Assembly (NCBI GenBank): GCA_946544695.1
Contig: CAMNMO010000035.1
Span: forward strand, 1 to 13,345
Source of the DNA: an uncultured Ruminococcus sp.
GTDB lineage: Bacteria > Bacillota > Clostridia > Oscillospirales > Ruminococcaceae
Direction: 5' to 3'
Length of the DNA stretch: 13,345 bases
This document shows, piece by piece, positions 6,548 to 13,345 of this stretch (positions within the stretch are counted from its first letter, which is position 1; every line of letters starts with the position of its first letter). Position numbers and translations under genes: made by a program. The notes under the pieces are model-generated. The model ran no database searches. It was not told the origin of the DNA and saw only the letters and a program-made list of their open reading frames with translations.

Positions 6548-6919
6548 ATGACAGAACTTTTCACAGCTGCAAAAAAACTGCTGGCAGAACACCCGAAACG
6601 TCTTGACGACCCGAAAATGTGGCTTTTCGTCACGGTGAATACCGCCCGTGCGCTGATAGACAACACAGACCGCAGCGGCATGGCTGCGCTTGATGATGCA
6701 AAAAACTGTCACACCGCAGCCGAACTTCAGCGCTGGTATGACAGCATTCAGGGCAGGTACGGCAGAGAAGGCTTCAGCTTCCGCAGCAGCCCTGTGTACT
6801 TTTACCTCAGTTCGCTGGTGGCTTTTTTTGATGACATGCCGCTGGGTGATGACGAACATGATATGATCGCACAAGCTGCCGCCTTTGACGAATATCTGCT
6901 TTACAGCATAAACGTCTGA
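6548..6919 (+). CDS. Hypothetical protein, 123 residues
   Basis: I do not recognise this protein. It begins MTELFTAAKKLL, with GGAGA at 6535-6539 placed 8 nt before the ATG. The longer reading frame from 6506 would start inside the preceding terminator and has no ribosome site. The sequence is soluble-looking, with no signal peptide, no membrane segment and no cysteine metal motif. It has a probable helical N-terminal half, a central RWYDSIQGRYGREGFSF stretch (about 62-78) and an acidic C-terminus (MPLGDDEHDMIAQAAAFDEYLL). Codon use resembles its neighbours, so it is probably a real gene. No promoter stands out between the upstream terminator and the start. It could be read through from the cyclophilin gene. 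Confidence 0.7.
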   Translation: MTELFTAAKKLLAEHPKRLDDPKMWLFVTVNTARALIDNTDRSGMAALDDAKNCHTAAELQRWYDSIQGRYGREGFSFRSSPVYFYLSSLVAFFDDMPLGDDEHDMIAQAAAFDEYLLYSINV

Positions 6920-6945
6920 TACAGATACCGATATGTCCGTGACTT

Positions 6946-6967
6946 TGCGGCGTGCAAAACAGCCGCA
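6946..6967 (+). other. Hairpin downstream of the hypothetical gene
   Basis: TGCGGC (6946-6951) pairs with GCCGCA (6962-6967) around a 10-nt loop, with a possible outer GTGAC/GTCAT helix. There is no T-tract, so at most it is a transcript-end stabiliser for the gene ending at 6919. Confidence 0.35.
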
Positions 6968-6975
6968 TGTCATTC

Positions 6976-6985
6976 AATAAATAAT
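6976..6985 (+). repeat. Left direct repeat flanking the MITE-like element
   Basis: AATAAATAAT is identical to 7146-7155 and abuts the inverted-repeat terminus. Low-complexity AT sequence weakens the case when taken alone. Confidence 0.5.
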
Positions 6986-6993
6986 GTGGTTAT

Positions 6994-7030
6994 CCCGCTG
7001 ACACACCATACTAAACAGCTTTTCAGCGGG
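6994..7030. other. Hairpin inside the MITE-like element
   Basis: CCCGCTGA (6994-7001) pairs perfectly with TCAGCGGG (7023-7030) around a 21-nt loop. Its CCC overlaps the terminal inverted repeat, so the two pairings are mutually exclusive there. Confidence 0.5.
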
Positions 7031-7048
7031 CATTAACAATAGTTGGCG

Positions 7049-7085
7049 GTTTTCTCTCCCCCGCCGAAGGCGGGGGAGAGAAAAC
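7049..7085. other. Perfect 17-bp GC-rich hairpin
   Basis: The arm at 7049-7065 is the exact reverse complement of 7069-7085, with a GAA loop. Read on the minus strand the loop becomes C(TTCG)G, the very stable UUCG tetraloop. No T-tract follows outside the stem on either strand, so it is not a standard intrinsic terminator, but it could block or punctuate transcription ahead of the corA-like gene. Confidence 0.8.
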
Positions 7086-7145
7086 ATCTCAATAAATTTT
7101 ACTTGTTATACTTCTATCCTTAGTGGTGTTTAAGGGGATAACCAT

Positions 7146-7155
7146 AATAAATAAT
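7146..7155 (+). repeat. Right direct repeat flanking the MITE-like element
   Basis: AATAAATAAT is identical to 6976-6985. It ends two bases before the AGAGGTG ribosome site of the corA-like gene. Confidence 0.5.
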
Positions 7156-7171
7156 TAAGAGGTGACGCCCT

Positions 7172-8077
7172 TTGTTTTACAGGATCGAAGAAACACTGAA
7201 AAAATGTGACAGCAGACCGCAGTGCCCTTATGTGGCAGTGCTGACGGGTGCTGAATGGATAGAACACAGCGCAGATTTCGATATGGGTATCGAACTTGAA
7301 GTAAGTGCGGCAACAGCAAACAGCACTAAGGCTGAGATAAACTATGACTCGCTGACAGGCACTTTTTCCATACCCGACAGAGACGATATCTCAGGACCCG
7401 ACGCAAGGTTCGCCTTTGCGCTGGACGAGAAGGGCATAGTATTCATTGATGACAGCGGAACAGTGCTGAAACTGATAGAGCGCATAACCGCTGCCAAACG
7501 CTGGAAAATGCCATGCCTTGAAAGGTTCATCTACGATTTTCTCGAACAGATAGTCCACCGTGACCAGCAGGTCATGGAAAAGTTTGAGACTGAACTTGAC
7601 GATATCGAACATGCCATAATGACCGATATGAACGACAGCTACCCCAGACGCATAAATGAGATACGCAGCGACCTGCGTGACCTTAGGATACACTACGAAC
7701 AGCTTATGGATCTGGGACAGGAACTGGAGGAGAACGAGAACAATTTCTTCAACGAGGATAATCTGAGGTACTTCCACCTGTTCAATCGGCGCATGGAGAT
7801 GCTGCATGACATCGCAGCATCACTGAGGGACTACACCATTCAGGTGCGTGACCTTTACCAGTCTCAGCTGGACGTAAGGCAGAACCATATAATGGCAGTC
7901 CTAACCATAGTTACCACCGTGTTCACCCCGCTGACACTGATAACAGGCTGGTACGGCATGAACTTCGTGTACATGCCCGAACTTGCGTGGAAAGCTTCAT
8001 ACCCCATCCTGATACTTTTAAGCATAGCCATCGTAGTGGGGGGACTGTTGTTCTTTAAAAAGAAAAAATGGCTTTGA
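7172..8077 (+). CDS. CorA-family divalent metal ion (Mg2+/Co2+) transporter
   Basis: This 301-residue inner-membrane channel subunit belongs to a family that assembles as pentamers and imports Mg2+. The long N-terminal cytoplasmic part (1-238) has an alpha/beta portion and then helices rich in charged residues (about 115-230), the typical funnel and stalk. TM1 spans about 240-259 and ends in the signature YGMN (261-264). The periplasmic loop continues FVYMPEL (265-271), and TM2 spans about 276-295 before a basic KKKKWL tail. The start is TTG, supported by AGAGGTG (7158-7164) 7 nt upstream, with no ATG nearby that keeps the N-terminus. No M-box riboswitch motifs are visible upstream. It is followed after 90 bp by the YfhO gene without a clear terminator, so the two are likely co-transcribed. 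Ion preference cannot be read from the sequence. Confidence 0.9.
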   Translation: MFYRIEETLKKCDSRPQCPYVAVLTGAEWIEHSADFDMGIELEVSAATANSTKAEINYDSLTGTFSIPDRDDISGPDARFAFALDEKGIVFIDDSGTVLKLIERITAAKRWKMPCLERFIYDFLEQIVHRDQQVMEKFETELDDIEHAIMTDMNDSYPRRINEIRSDLRDLRIHYEQLMDLGQELEENENNFFNEDNLRYFHLFNRRMEMLHDIAASLRDYTIQVRDLYQSQLDVRQNHIMAVLTIVTTVFTPLTLITGWYGMNFVYMPELAWKASYPILILLSIAIVVGGLLFFKKKKWL

Positions 8078-8167
8078 ACTGTGTGATATGGAGAAAAAGT
8101 ATCCCAATTTGAAAAACATTCATTCTGTATCATCAGCAATACACATCATAATTGTGAGGAAAGAGTA

Positions 8168-10855
8168 ATGACAGATAAAAACATCAAAGACAAAACGAAA
8201 AAACTGCTTTATCCGCTGCTGACGGTGCTTACGGCACCTCTGGCTATAATGGTGATAGTGCTGCTGGCTTACAGGAACGAGGGCGCTTATCCTTTCGGGG
8301 ACGGCACTGTGGCGTGGGGCGACATGATACAGCAGGTCATACCGCTGCTTGCCGACCTTAAAGATATCCTGTCAGGCAAGGACGGCGTGTTCCTGAATCT
8401 CCACAATGCTGCGGGCATGAATATGTGGGCGGTGATATTCTTCTTCCTGGCAAGCCCCTTTTCTCTGCTGGTAGTTTTTGTTGAAAAGACCGAACTGATG
8501 CATTTCGCAAACATTCTCGTCATGCTGAAACTCATGCTTTGCGGCGCCACTGCATCGCTGTACCTCTATAAATGCTTCCGCAAGCTGGACCCTATATGGG
8601 TGGCTGCACTGGGGGTGCTTTACGGGCTTTCGGGCTACGGGCTGCTGTATTATCAAAACGTTATCTGGCTGGATATGATGTACCTTTTCCCGCTGCTTCT
8701 GCTGACACTGGAGATGCTGTGCGACAAGAAAAGGGTGCTGCCTTACACCGCAGTGCTGGCAGCGATGATGGTGGTCAACTACTATATCGGTTACATGGTG
8801 GTCATCTTCATCATGCTGTTCATCGGTCTGACTCTCATGGGCATGCGTGGGAAAAGCGGTGACGGCGCTGCTGTCAGGTTCGTTACAGGTTCTGCGCTGG
8901 CTGCACTGGTCTCAGCTGTGATATGGCTGCCAAGCCTTTTGCAGTATACAGGAAGCGGCAGGGTCGAGGACGAGTTTTTCAGTTCGGTCCGTTCCTGTTC
9001 ATTTCTCACCAATATAGAGACTGTCCTGCCGACCATACTGTGTTCTGCTTTTGTGCTGACAGCTACTCTGCTGCTCACAGCTGACGGCAGACCACGCAGC
9101 AAGAGGCTGAACTGCCTGCTGATAATGGCATTACTGACAGCGGTGCCGCTGATAGTTCAACCCATAAACCTTATGTGGCATACGGGCGACTACATGTCAT
9201 TCCCGTCAAGATACGGTTTCATCACCGAGTTTATGCTGGTCAGCTGCACAGCTGCTTTCCTTGAGGACAAGGACGGAGTGCGCATGCCCGAAAAGAAAAA
9301 GCATGCCGACCATATCCTGCTGCTGACAGGAGCGCTGGCGGGCATATACCTGCTTGTAAAAACACTGATATCTTTCATTGATAATAACCGCAAAACAGCG
9401 AGCGCTTATGTGGGCAGTCTCTGGGGCGACAGAGATTCGCTGTCGATATGCCTCTCGGTATTCTTCATGATGTCTGCTGCGTTCGCCCTGCTGCTGACAC
9501 TTTACCGCAAGGGCTGGCTCAGCAGCAGGGTACTGGCGATACTTTGCGCCGTGCTCATAGGCTGCGAGGGCTATGTGAACCTGTCTGTCTACCTGACTTA
9601 TCCTGTATTCTACTACCCCGAAAGGGCAGCAGACCAGAACAAGGTCTACGACCTGGCAGACAGGATAAACGACAGCGACGGTATGTACCGTGTCAAAACG
9701 GACGGCAAGCTTTTCTATGTAAATCTGGTGGGCGCACTTGGATACGGTTCGATAAGCCATTACACCTCGCTCAACAGTCAGGACTACATGTTCATGATGA
9801 AACAGCTGGGCTACTCTGCTAACTGGATGGACGTGGGCAGCTACGGCGGCACCGAACTTACCGACATGCTGATGTCAGTAAAGTACGAGATAGTCCGTGG
9901 CGAGGCTGAAAACGCTGTTTACACAAACGGCGATTACTCCATCGTCCCTTGTGATGAATGGCTGTCGTCGGGACTTGTGGTAGACAGCATCGGCTGCGAG
10001 GAACTGCCCGAGATATCCCGTGGCGAGATACAAAAGCTTATATACGACAACACGCTTGCACAGTACGGCGGAGAGGGGGCCGTGCAGGTTTATGAACTTG
10101 ACGGGACTTCCGACGGCAGCGGTTACACTGTAACAAACGGCGGCGATCATACCCTTGAACTGGATATCAGCGGCAGGCAGACAGTCTACTTCGATGCCTT
10201 TGACCACCCTGAGGTCAGTCTCGGAAGCGACATCGACAAGACCTTCAATGTGACCGTAAACGGCAATACGATAAAGACCGATTACCCAAATGGTGACTTC
10301 AACGGTATACTTTGTCTCGGTGAATTTGAAAACGAGCATATCACTGTGAACGTGAAGTCAAAGTATGATATCAGCATGAAGTCACTGGGTGTCATCACTG
10401 AGGACAGAGACAAGCTCAAAGCCGCAGCAGAAAACGCAGAGACTGTCAACTTCACACAGAAGGGCGGCAGGCTGACAGGCAGCGTCAACGGCAGCAACGG
10501 TCAGAAATGCCTGATAAATGTGCCCTACACCGACGGGCTGAATGTTGAGATCAACGGCAAGAAAGTACCTTGCCAAAGGGCTTACGGCGACCTGACAGCA
10601 GTTGAACTGACCGACGGCGAGAACAACATAACCGTCACCGCAACAGCTAAGGGACTGGGTGCAGGTATCCTGCTTTCAGTCATAGGTCTGGCACTTTGTG
10701 CTGCATGGCACTTCATTCTCAGCAAAAAGCTGAAAGCCGAAGGCAAGGCTGCCACGATACTGAAATGGGCTGTCACAGCAGCGAGCGGTGCTGTGTTCAT
10801 CATAGTTTACGTGGTGCCCGTGTTCGTCAACATCGTCAACAAAAAAGATGCATAA
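8168..10855 (+). CDS. YfhO-family polytopic membrane protein
   Basis: This 895-residue integral membrane protein has about 13 hydrophobic segments in the first 475 residues, starting with TM1 at about 13-34. A large hydrophilic, probably extracytoplasmic domain (about 476-828) follows, then two C-terminal helices (about 830-850 and 868-888). The acidic early loop GDGTVAWGDMIQQVIPLLADL (44-64) and the PSRYGFITEFMLV segment (346-358) fit the YfhO family. That family has a GT-C glycosyltransferase-like layout and in Bacillus is linked to lipoteichoic acid glycosylation. The role here, transfer of a sugar from a lipid carrier to an envelope polymer, is inferred from the family. The ATG at 8168 is preceded by GAGGAAAG at 8156-8163. 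No recognisable promoter lies in the 90-bp gap after the corA-like gene. No CsbB/GtcA-type partner is in the window. Confidence 0.85.
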   Translation: MTDKNIKDKTKKLLYPLLTVLTAPLAIMVIVLLAYRNEGAYPFGDGTVAWGDMIQQVIPLLADLKDILSGKDGVFLNLHNAAGMNMWAVIFFFLASPFSLLVVFVEKTELMHFANILVMLKLMLCGATASLYLYKCFRKLDPIWVAALGVLYGLSGYGLLYYQNVIWLDMMYLFPLLLLTLEMLCDKKRVLPYTAVLAAMMVVNYYIGYMVVIFIMLFIGLTLMGMRGKSGDGAAVRFVTGSALAALVSAVIWLPSLLQYTGSGRVEDEFFSSVRSCSFLTNIETVLPTILCSAFVLTATLLLTADGRPRSKRLNCLLIMALLTAVPLIVQPINLMWHTGDYMSFPSRYGFITEFMLVSCTAAFLEDKDGVRMPEKKKHADHILLLTGALAGIYLLVKTLISFIDNNRKTASAYVGSLWGDRDSLSICLSVFFMMSAAFALLLTLYRKGWLSSRVLAILCAVLIGCEGYVNLSVYLTYPVFYYPERAADQNKVYDLADRINDSDGMYRVKTDGKLFYVNLVGALGYGSISHYTSLNSQDYMFMMKQLGYSANWMDVGSYGGTELTDMLMSVKYEIVRGEAENAVYTNGDYSIVPCDEWLSSGLVVDSIGCEELPEISRGEIQKLIYDNTLAQYGGEGAVQVYELDGTSDGSGYTVTNGGDHTLELDISGRQTVYFDAFDHPEVSLGSDIDKTFNVTVNGNTIKTDYPNGDFNGILCLGEFENEHITVNVKSKYDISMKSLGVITEDRDKLKAAAENAETVNFTQKGGRLTGSVNGSNGQKCLINVPYTDGLNVEINGKKVPCQRAYGDLTAVELTDGENNITVTATAKGLGAGILLSVIGLALCAAWHFILSKKLKAEGKAATILKWAVTAASGAVFIIVYVVPVFVNIVNKKDA

Positions 10856-10886
10856 ATAAGCTTGTGAAAAACAACCACGTTAAAAA

Positions 10887-10920
10887 GGCAGCGTACCCGA
10901 TAGTGCGCTGCCTATATTTA
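10887..10920. terminator. Terminator shared by the yfhO-like gene and rpoC
   Basis: GGCAGCGTAC (10887-10896) pairs with GTGCGCTGCC (10903-10912) with a 6-nt loop and one wobble. On the plus strand it is followed by TATATTTA, a weak tract. On the minus strand it is followed by five T, making it a second rpoC terminator. Confidence 0.7.
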
Positions 10921-10923
10921 TGC

Positions 10924-10957
10924 AAAAAAAGGACTGCCGATAACATCAGCAGTCCTT
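10924..10957 (-). terminator. Main rpoC terminator
   Basis: On the minus strand AAGGACTGC (10957-10949) pairs with GCAGTCCTT (10937-10929) around an 11-nt loop, then runs into seven T (10930-10924). It begins 17 bp past the rpoC stop codon. Confidence 0.88.
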
Positions 10958-10973
10958 ATGATATCTCAGATCA

Positions 10974-13345
10974 TCAGATGAAAGGCTCAGCCGCAGTGTG
11001 CGGAGTGCTCTCGTTCTTTACGATCTCGACCTTGTTGTAAACGTCCATACCTGTACCTGCGGGTATCAGCTTACCGATGATAACGTTCTCCTTCAGACCC
11101 TGCAGCTTATCAGTCTTACCTCTGATAGCAGCATCGGTCAGAGCCTTTGTGGTCTCCTGGAAGGAAGCAGCAGACAGGAAGCTGTCGGAGTAGCTGGACG
11201 CCTTGGTGATACCCTGGAGCACGGGCACTGTGGTGATGAGCTTTGCATTCTCGTCGCCTGCATCTATCTGTGCCTGTATCTCCTCGTTCAGTCTGTCGAC
11301 CTCGTACTTGTCTACCAGCTCGCCTGGCAGCCTGAAGCTGGAACCGGGATCGTCGATCTTGACCTTTCTCATCATCTGGCGAACGATAACTTCGATGTGC
11401 TTGTCGTTGATATCAACACCTTGCAGACGGTAAACCTTCTGTACTTCGGTGATGATGTAGTTCTGAACAGCCTTCTCGCCGTTAACTGCCAGTATATCAG
11501 CAGGGTTGATGGAACCTTCGGTCAGCGGCTCACCTGCGCTGACTACCTGTCCTTCTTTTACCCTGATCTTGTAGCCGTAAGGTATAGGATAGCTTTCCTC
11601 AACGGGTGTCAGCTGACCATCGGAGTAGAGCTCCTCGGTGACGGTGATCTGCTTGGTCTTCTTGACCTCCTCGATACGTACCACACCGCTGATCTTGGAA
11701 ATGATAGCTGCTCCCTTAGGCTTTCTCGACTCAAACAGTTCCTCGACACGGGGAAGACCCTGTGTGATATCTTCTGCCGATGCGATACCACCGGTATGGA
11801 ATGTTCTCATGGTCAGCTGTGTACCGGGCTCACCGATGGACTGTGCGGAGATAACGCCGACAGCTTCACCGACCTGTACTATATTGCCGTTTGCCAGGTT
11901 AGCGCCGTAGCACTTAGCGCATACGCCGTTTCTTGCCTTACACTGCAGTACCGATCTGATCTGGATAGAGGTCTTGCCCTCTTCTTCCAGTGCAGCAACG
12001 ATCTTGGCAGCATCGTGCTCGCTTATCAGCTTATCCTTGGAGCAGATCAGCTCGCCTGTCTTGGGATCCTTGAGTGATTCAACAAGGTATCTGCCCACAA
12101 GTCTCTCGCTGAGAGGCTCGATCATTTCGTTGCCGTTCTTGATATCGAATATCTCTATACCAACGGTAGTGCCGCAGTCCTTGTGTCTGATGATAACGTC
12201 CTGTGATACGTCAACAAGACGTCTTGTCAGGTAACCCGAGTCAGCGGTACGCAGAGCGGTATCAGCCAGACCCTTACGTGCGCCTCGGGAGGATATGAAG
12301 TATTCCAGTATGTTAAGACCTTCACGGTAGTTAGCTCTGATAGGCATCTCGATGGTAGAACCTGATGTATTGGCGATCAGACCACGCATACCTGCGAGCT
12401 GTCTTATCTGGTTTATCGAACCACGGGCACCGGAGTCCGCCATCATATGGATAGGATTGTGCTCGGTGTCGTAGCTTGCCTTCAGTGCATCTGTTACCTT
12501 ATCAGTAGCAGCGTTCCAGATCTCGATGAACTTCTTGGACTTTTCTTCTCTGGAGATATAACCTCTCTTGTACTGCTTGTCTACCTTTTCGACCAGTGCA
12601 TCTGCTTCTGCGAGGATATCCTTCTTTGAAGCGGGGATATCTGCATCGCAGACCGCAACGGTTATGGCAGACTTGGTGGAGTACTTATAGCCCAGTGCCT
12701 TGATGTTATCAAGAACTTCGGAAGTAGTTGTAGTACCGTGTCTCTGTATACATCTGTCGATGATATCGCCCAGCTGCTTCTTCTTTACGAGGAAGTTTAC
12801 TTCCAGGTCGAACTGCTTCTCGGAGCTTGTTCTGTCAACATAGCCCAGATTCTGGGGGATAATGGAGTTGAAGATAAGTCTTCCCACAGTAGCGTCGATA
12901 ATCTTGGATACTGTCTTGTCACCGATCTGACGTGTGATCCTTACCTTGATAGCTGCGTGGAGAGTAACATCGTGGTTATCATAAGCCATGATAGCCTCGT
13001 TGACATCTCTGAACACCTTGCCCTCACCTGGTTCGTCCTTCTTCTGAAGGGTCAGGTAGTATGAACCCAGCAGCATATCCTGCGAAGGAACAGCCACAGG
13101 ACGTCCGTCCGAAGGCTTGAGCAGGTTGTTTGCTGCCAGCATCAGGAATCTTGCCTCAGCCTGTGCCTCAACGGAGATAGGCAGGTGCACCGCCATCTGG
13201 TCGCCGTCGAAGTCAGCGTTGAACGCAGTACAAACCAGAGGGTGCAGCTTGATAGCTCTGCCCTCTACCAGTATGGGCTCGAATGCCTGTATACCCAGTC
13301 TGTGCAGTGTAGGCGCACGGTTCAGCATTACAGGGTGACCCTGGA
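10974..13345 (-). CDS. rpoC: DNA-directed RNA polymerase subunit beta' (5' end cut by window edge)
   Basis: The frame is open to the right edge and enters as QGHPVMLNRAPTLHRLGIQAFEP, a conserved internal segment of beta', so the N-terminal clamp and first zinc finger are off-window. Numbering from the Met at 13328, the catalytic Mg2+ loop NADFDGDQM is at 37-45, the bridge helix GARKGLADTALRTADSGYL at 349-367, and the second zinc site uses C385, C463, C470 and C473. The trigger loop includes QSIGEPGTQLTMRTFHTGG (496-514) with H511. All catalytic parts look intact. With sigma and the other subunits it forms the transcribing core enzyme. The stop codon is at 10976-10974, followed by two terminators. 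The gene is convergent with the yfhO-like gene. rpoB is expected just beyond the window, as in other Firmicutes. Confidence 0.98.
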   Translation of the reverse strand, partial: QGHPVMLNRAPTLHRLGIQAFEPILVEGRAIKLHPLVCTAFNADFDGDQMAVHLPISVEAQAEARFLMLAANNLLKPSDGRPVAVPSQDMLLGSYYLTLQKKDEPGEGKVFRDVNEAIMAYDNHDVTLHAAIKVRITRQIGDKTVSKIIDATVGRLIFNSIIPQNLGYVDRTSSEKQFDLEVNFLVKKKQLGDIIDRCIQRHGTTTTSEVLDNIKALGYKYSTKSAITVAVCDADIPASKKDILAEADALVEKVDKQYKRGYISREEKSKKFIEIWNAATDKVTDALKASYDTEHNPIHMMADSGARGSINQIRQLAGMRGLIANTSGSTIEMPIRANYREGLNILEYFISSRGARKGLADTALRTADSGYLTRRLVDVSQDVIIRHKDCGTTVGIEIFDIKNGNEMIEPLSERLVGRYLVESLKDPKTGELICSKDKLISEHDAAKIVAALEEEGKTSIQIRSVLQCKARNGVCAKCYGANLANGNIVQVGEAVGVISAQSIGEPGTQLTMRTFHTGGIASAEDITQGLPRVEELFESRKPKGAAIISKISGVVRIEEVKKTKQITVTEELYSDGQLTPVEESYPIPYGYKIRVKEGQVVSAGEPLTEGSINPADILAVNGEKAVQNYIITEVQKVYRLQGVDINDKHIEVIVRQMMRKVKIDDPGSSFRLPGELVDKYEVDRLNEEIQAQIDAGDENAKLITTVPVLQGITKASSYSDSFLSAASFQETTKALTDAAIRGKTDKLQGLKENVIIGKLIPAGTGMDVYNKVEIVKNESTPHTAAEPFI

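Larger units (their letters stand above)
6986..7145. mobile_element. MITE-like 160-bp element with terminal inverted repeats
   Basis: The termini TGGTTATCCC (6987-6996) and GGGATAACCA (7135-7144) are perfect 10-bp inverted repeats. The similarity continues inward with small gaps: ACACCA and CTAA at 7003-7008 and 7011-7014 match TGGTGT and TTAG at 7124-7129 and 7120-7123. The element is bracketed by an exact 10-bp direct repeat, AATAAATAAT, at 6976-6985 and 7146-7155, as expected for a target-site duplication. There is no coding capacity. The alternative is a structured leader closed by a long terminal helix. Confidence 0.55.

Noticed and set aside
6506..6919. Longer version of the hypothetical protein starting at a TTG at 6506
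   Set aside because: The start lies in the terminator stem and tail, without a ribosome site. The ATG at 6548 has GGAGA 8 nt upstream.
4831..7010. Common origin of the hairpin array and the MITE-like element, both containing TTATCCCG followed by a CACA-rich stretch
   Set aside because: Only eight contiguous bases match before the alignment breaks, and the two elements fold differently. Coincidence is the simpler reading.
6920..7171. M-box magnesium riboswitch upstream of the corA-like gene
   Set aside because: The conserved M-box sequence blocks are not visible. The strong structure present is better explained by inverted repeats of a MITE-like element.
8078..8167. Separate promoter for the yfhO-like gene (TTGAAA at 8109-8114)
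   Set aside because: No -10-like hexamer lies at acceptable spacing. The nearest, TATCAT, is only 13 bp away.
9206..9760. 184-codon open frame antisense to the yfhO-like gene
   Set aside because: Shadow frame of a real membrane-protein gene, with no ribosome site or recognisable domain.
10998..12077. 359-codon open frame antisense to rpoC
   Set aside because: It is the mirror of a strongly conserved coding sequence. Its product is low-complexity (Leu/Asp/Cys-rich) and it has no convincing ribosome site.

Overview
This window looks like chromosomal DNA of a Clostridia-type Firmicute, most likely a Ruminococcus-like member of the Oscillospiraceae. The evidence is the strong Shine-Dalgarno sites, consensus TTGNNN-N17-TATAAT promoters, TTG start codons, a TatD-associated radical SAM protein, a YfhO membrane protein and mixed-GC coding DNA with AT-rich intergenic gaps. 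The genus is an inference from gene style, not a database result. No phage, integrase, toxin-antitoxin or defence genes are visible; most genes are core.

Layout. 1-276: intergenic region with two divergent consensus promoters, one leaving the window to the left and one driving polA. 277-2850 (+): DNA polymerase I. 2854-2881: bidirectional terminator between the convergent polA and thrB. 2898-3794 (-): homoserine kinase. 3897-4514 (-): short radical SAM protein with its own consensus promoter at 4539-4567. 4515-5147: a 630-bp divergent intergenic region. It holds a rightward consensus promoter (4659-4687) and then four tandem, indel-free 101-bp units (4711-5103), each folding into a long, nearly fully paired hairpin. 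5148-6449 (+): a lipoprotein with two tandem cyclophilin domains, whose 5' leader would contain the hairpin array. 6548-6919 (+): small unknown protein. 6920-7171: three hairpins and a 160-bp MITE-like element (6986-7145) with terminal inverted repeats and a flanking 10-bp direct repeat. 7172-8077 (+): CorA-type metal transporter. 8168-10855 (+): YfhO-family polytopic membrane protein. 10887-10957: tandem terminators. 10974-13345 (-): C-terminal two thirds of RNA polymerase beta' (rpoC), cut by the window edge.

How the genes work together. There is little operon logic. polA, thrB and rpoC are housekeeping genes. The radical SAM gene and thrB are probably co-transcribed leftward. The corA-like and yfhO-like genes are 90 bp apart and probably co-transcribed rightward. 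The cyclophilin lipoprotein, CorA and YfhO all act at the cell envelope.

The best candidate for something undescribed is the four-unit hairpin array. It has an exact 101-bp period, a compensatory base-pair change in one unit, bulges conserved in all units, and a perfect TATAAT in each spacer. It sits between a strong promoter and a secreted foldase gene. The second candidate is the MITE-like element just upstream of the corA-like gene.
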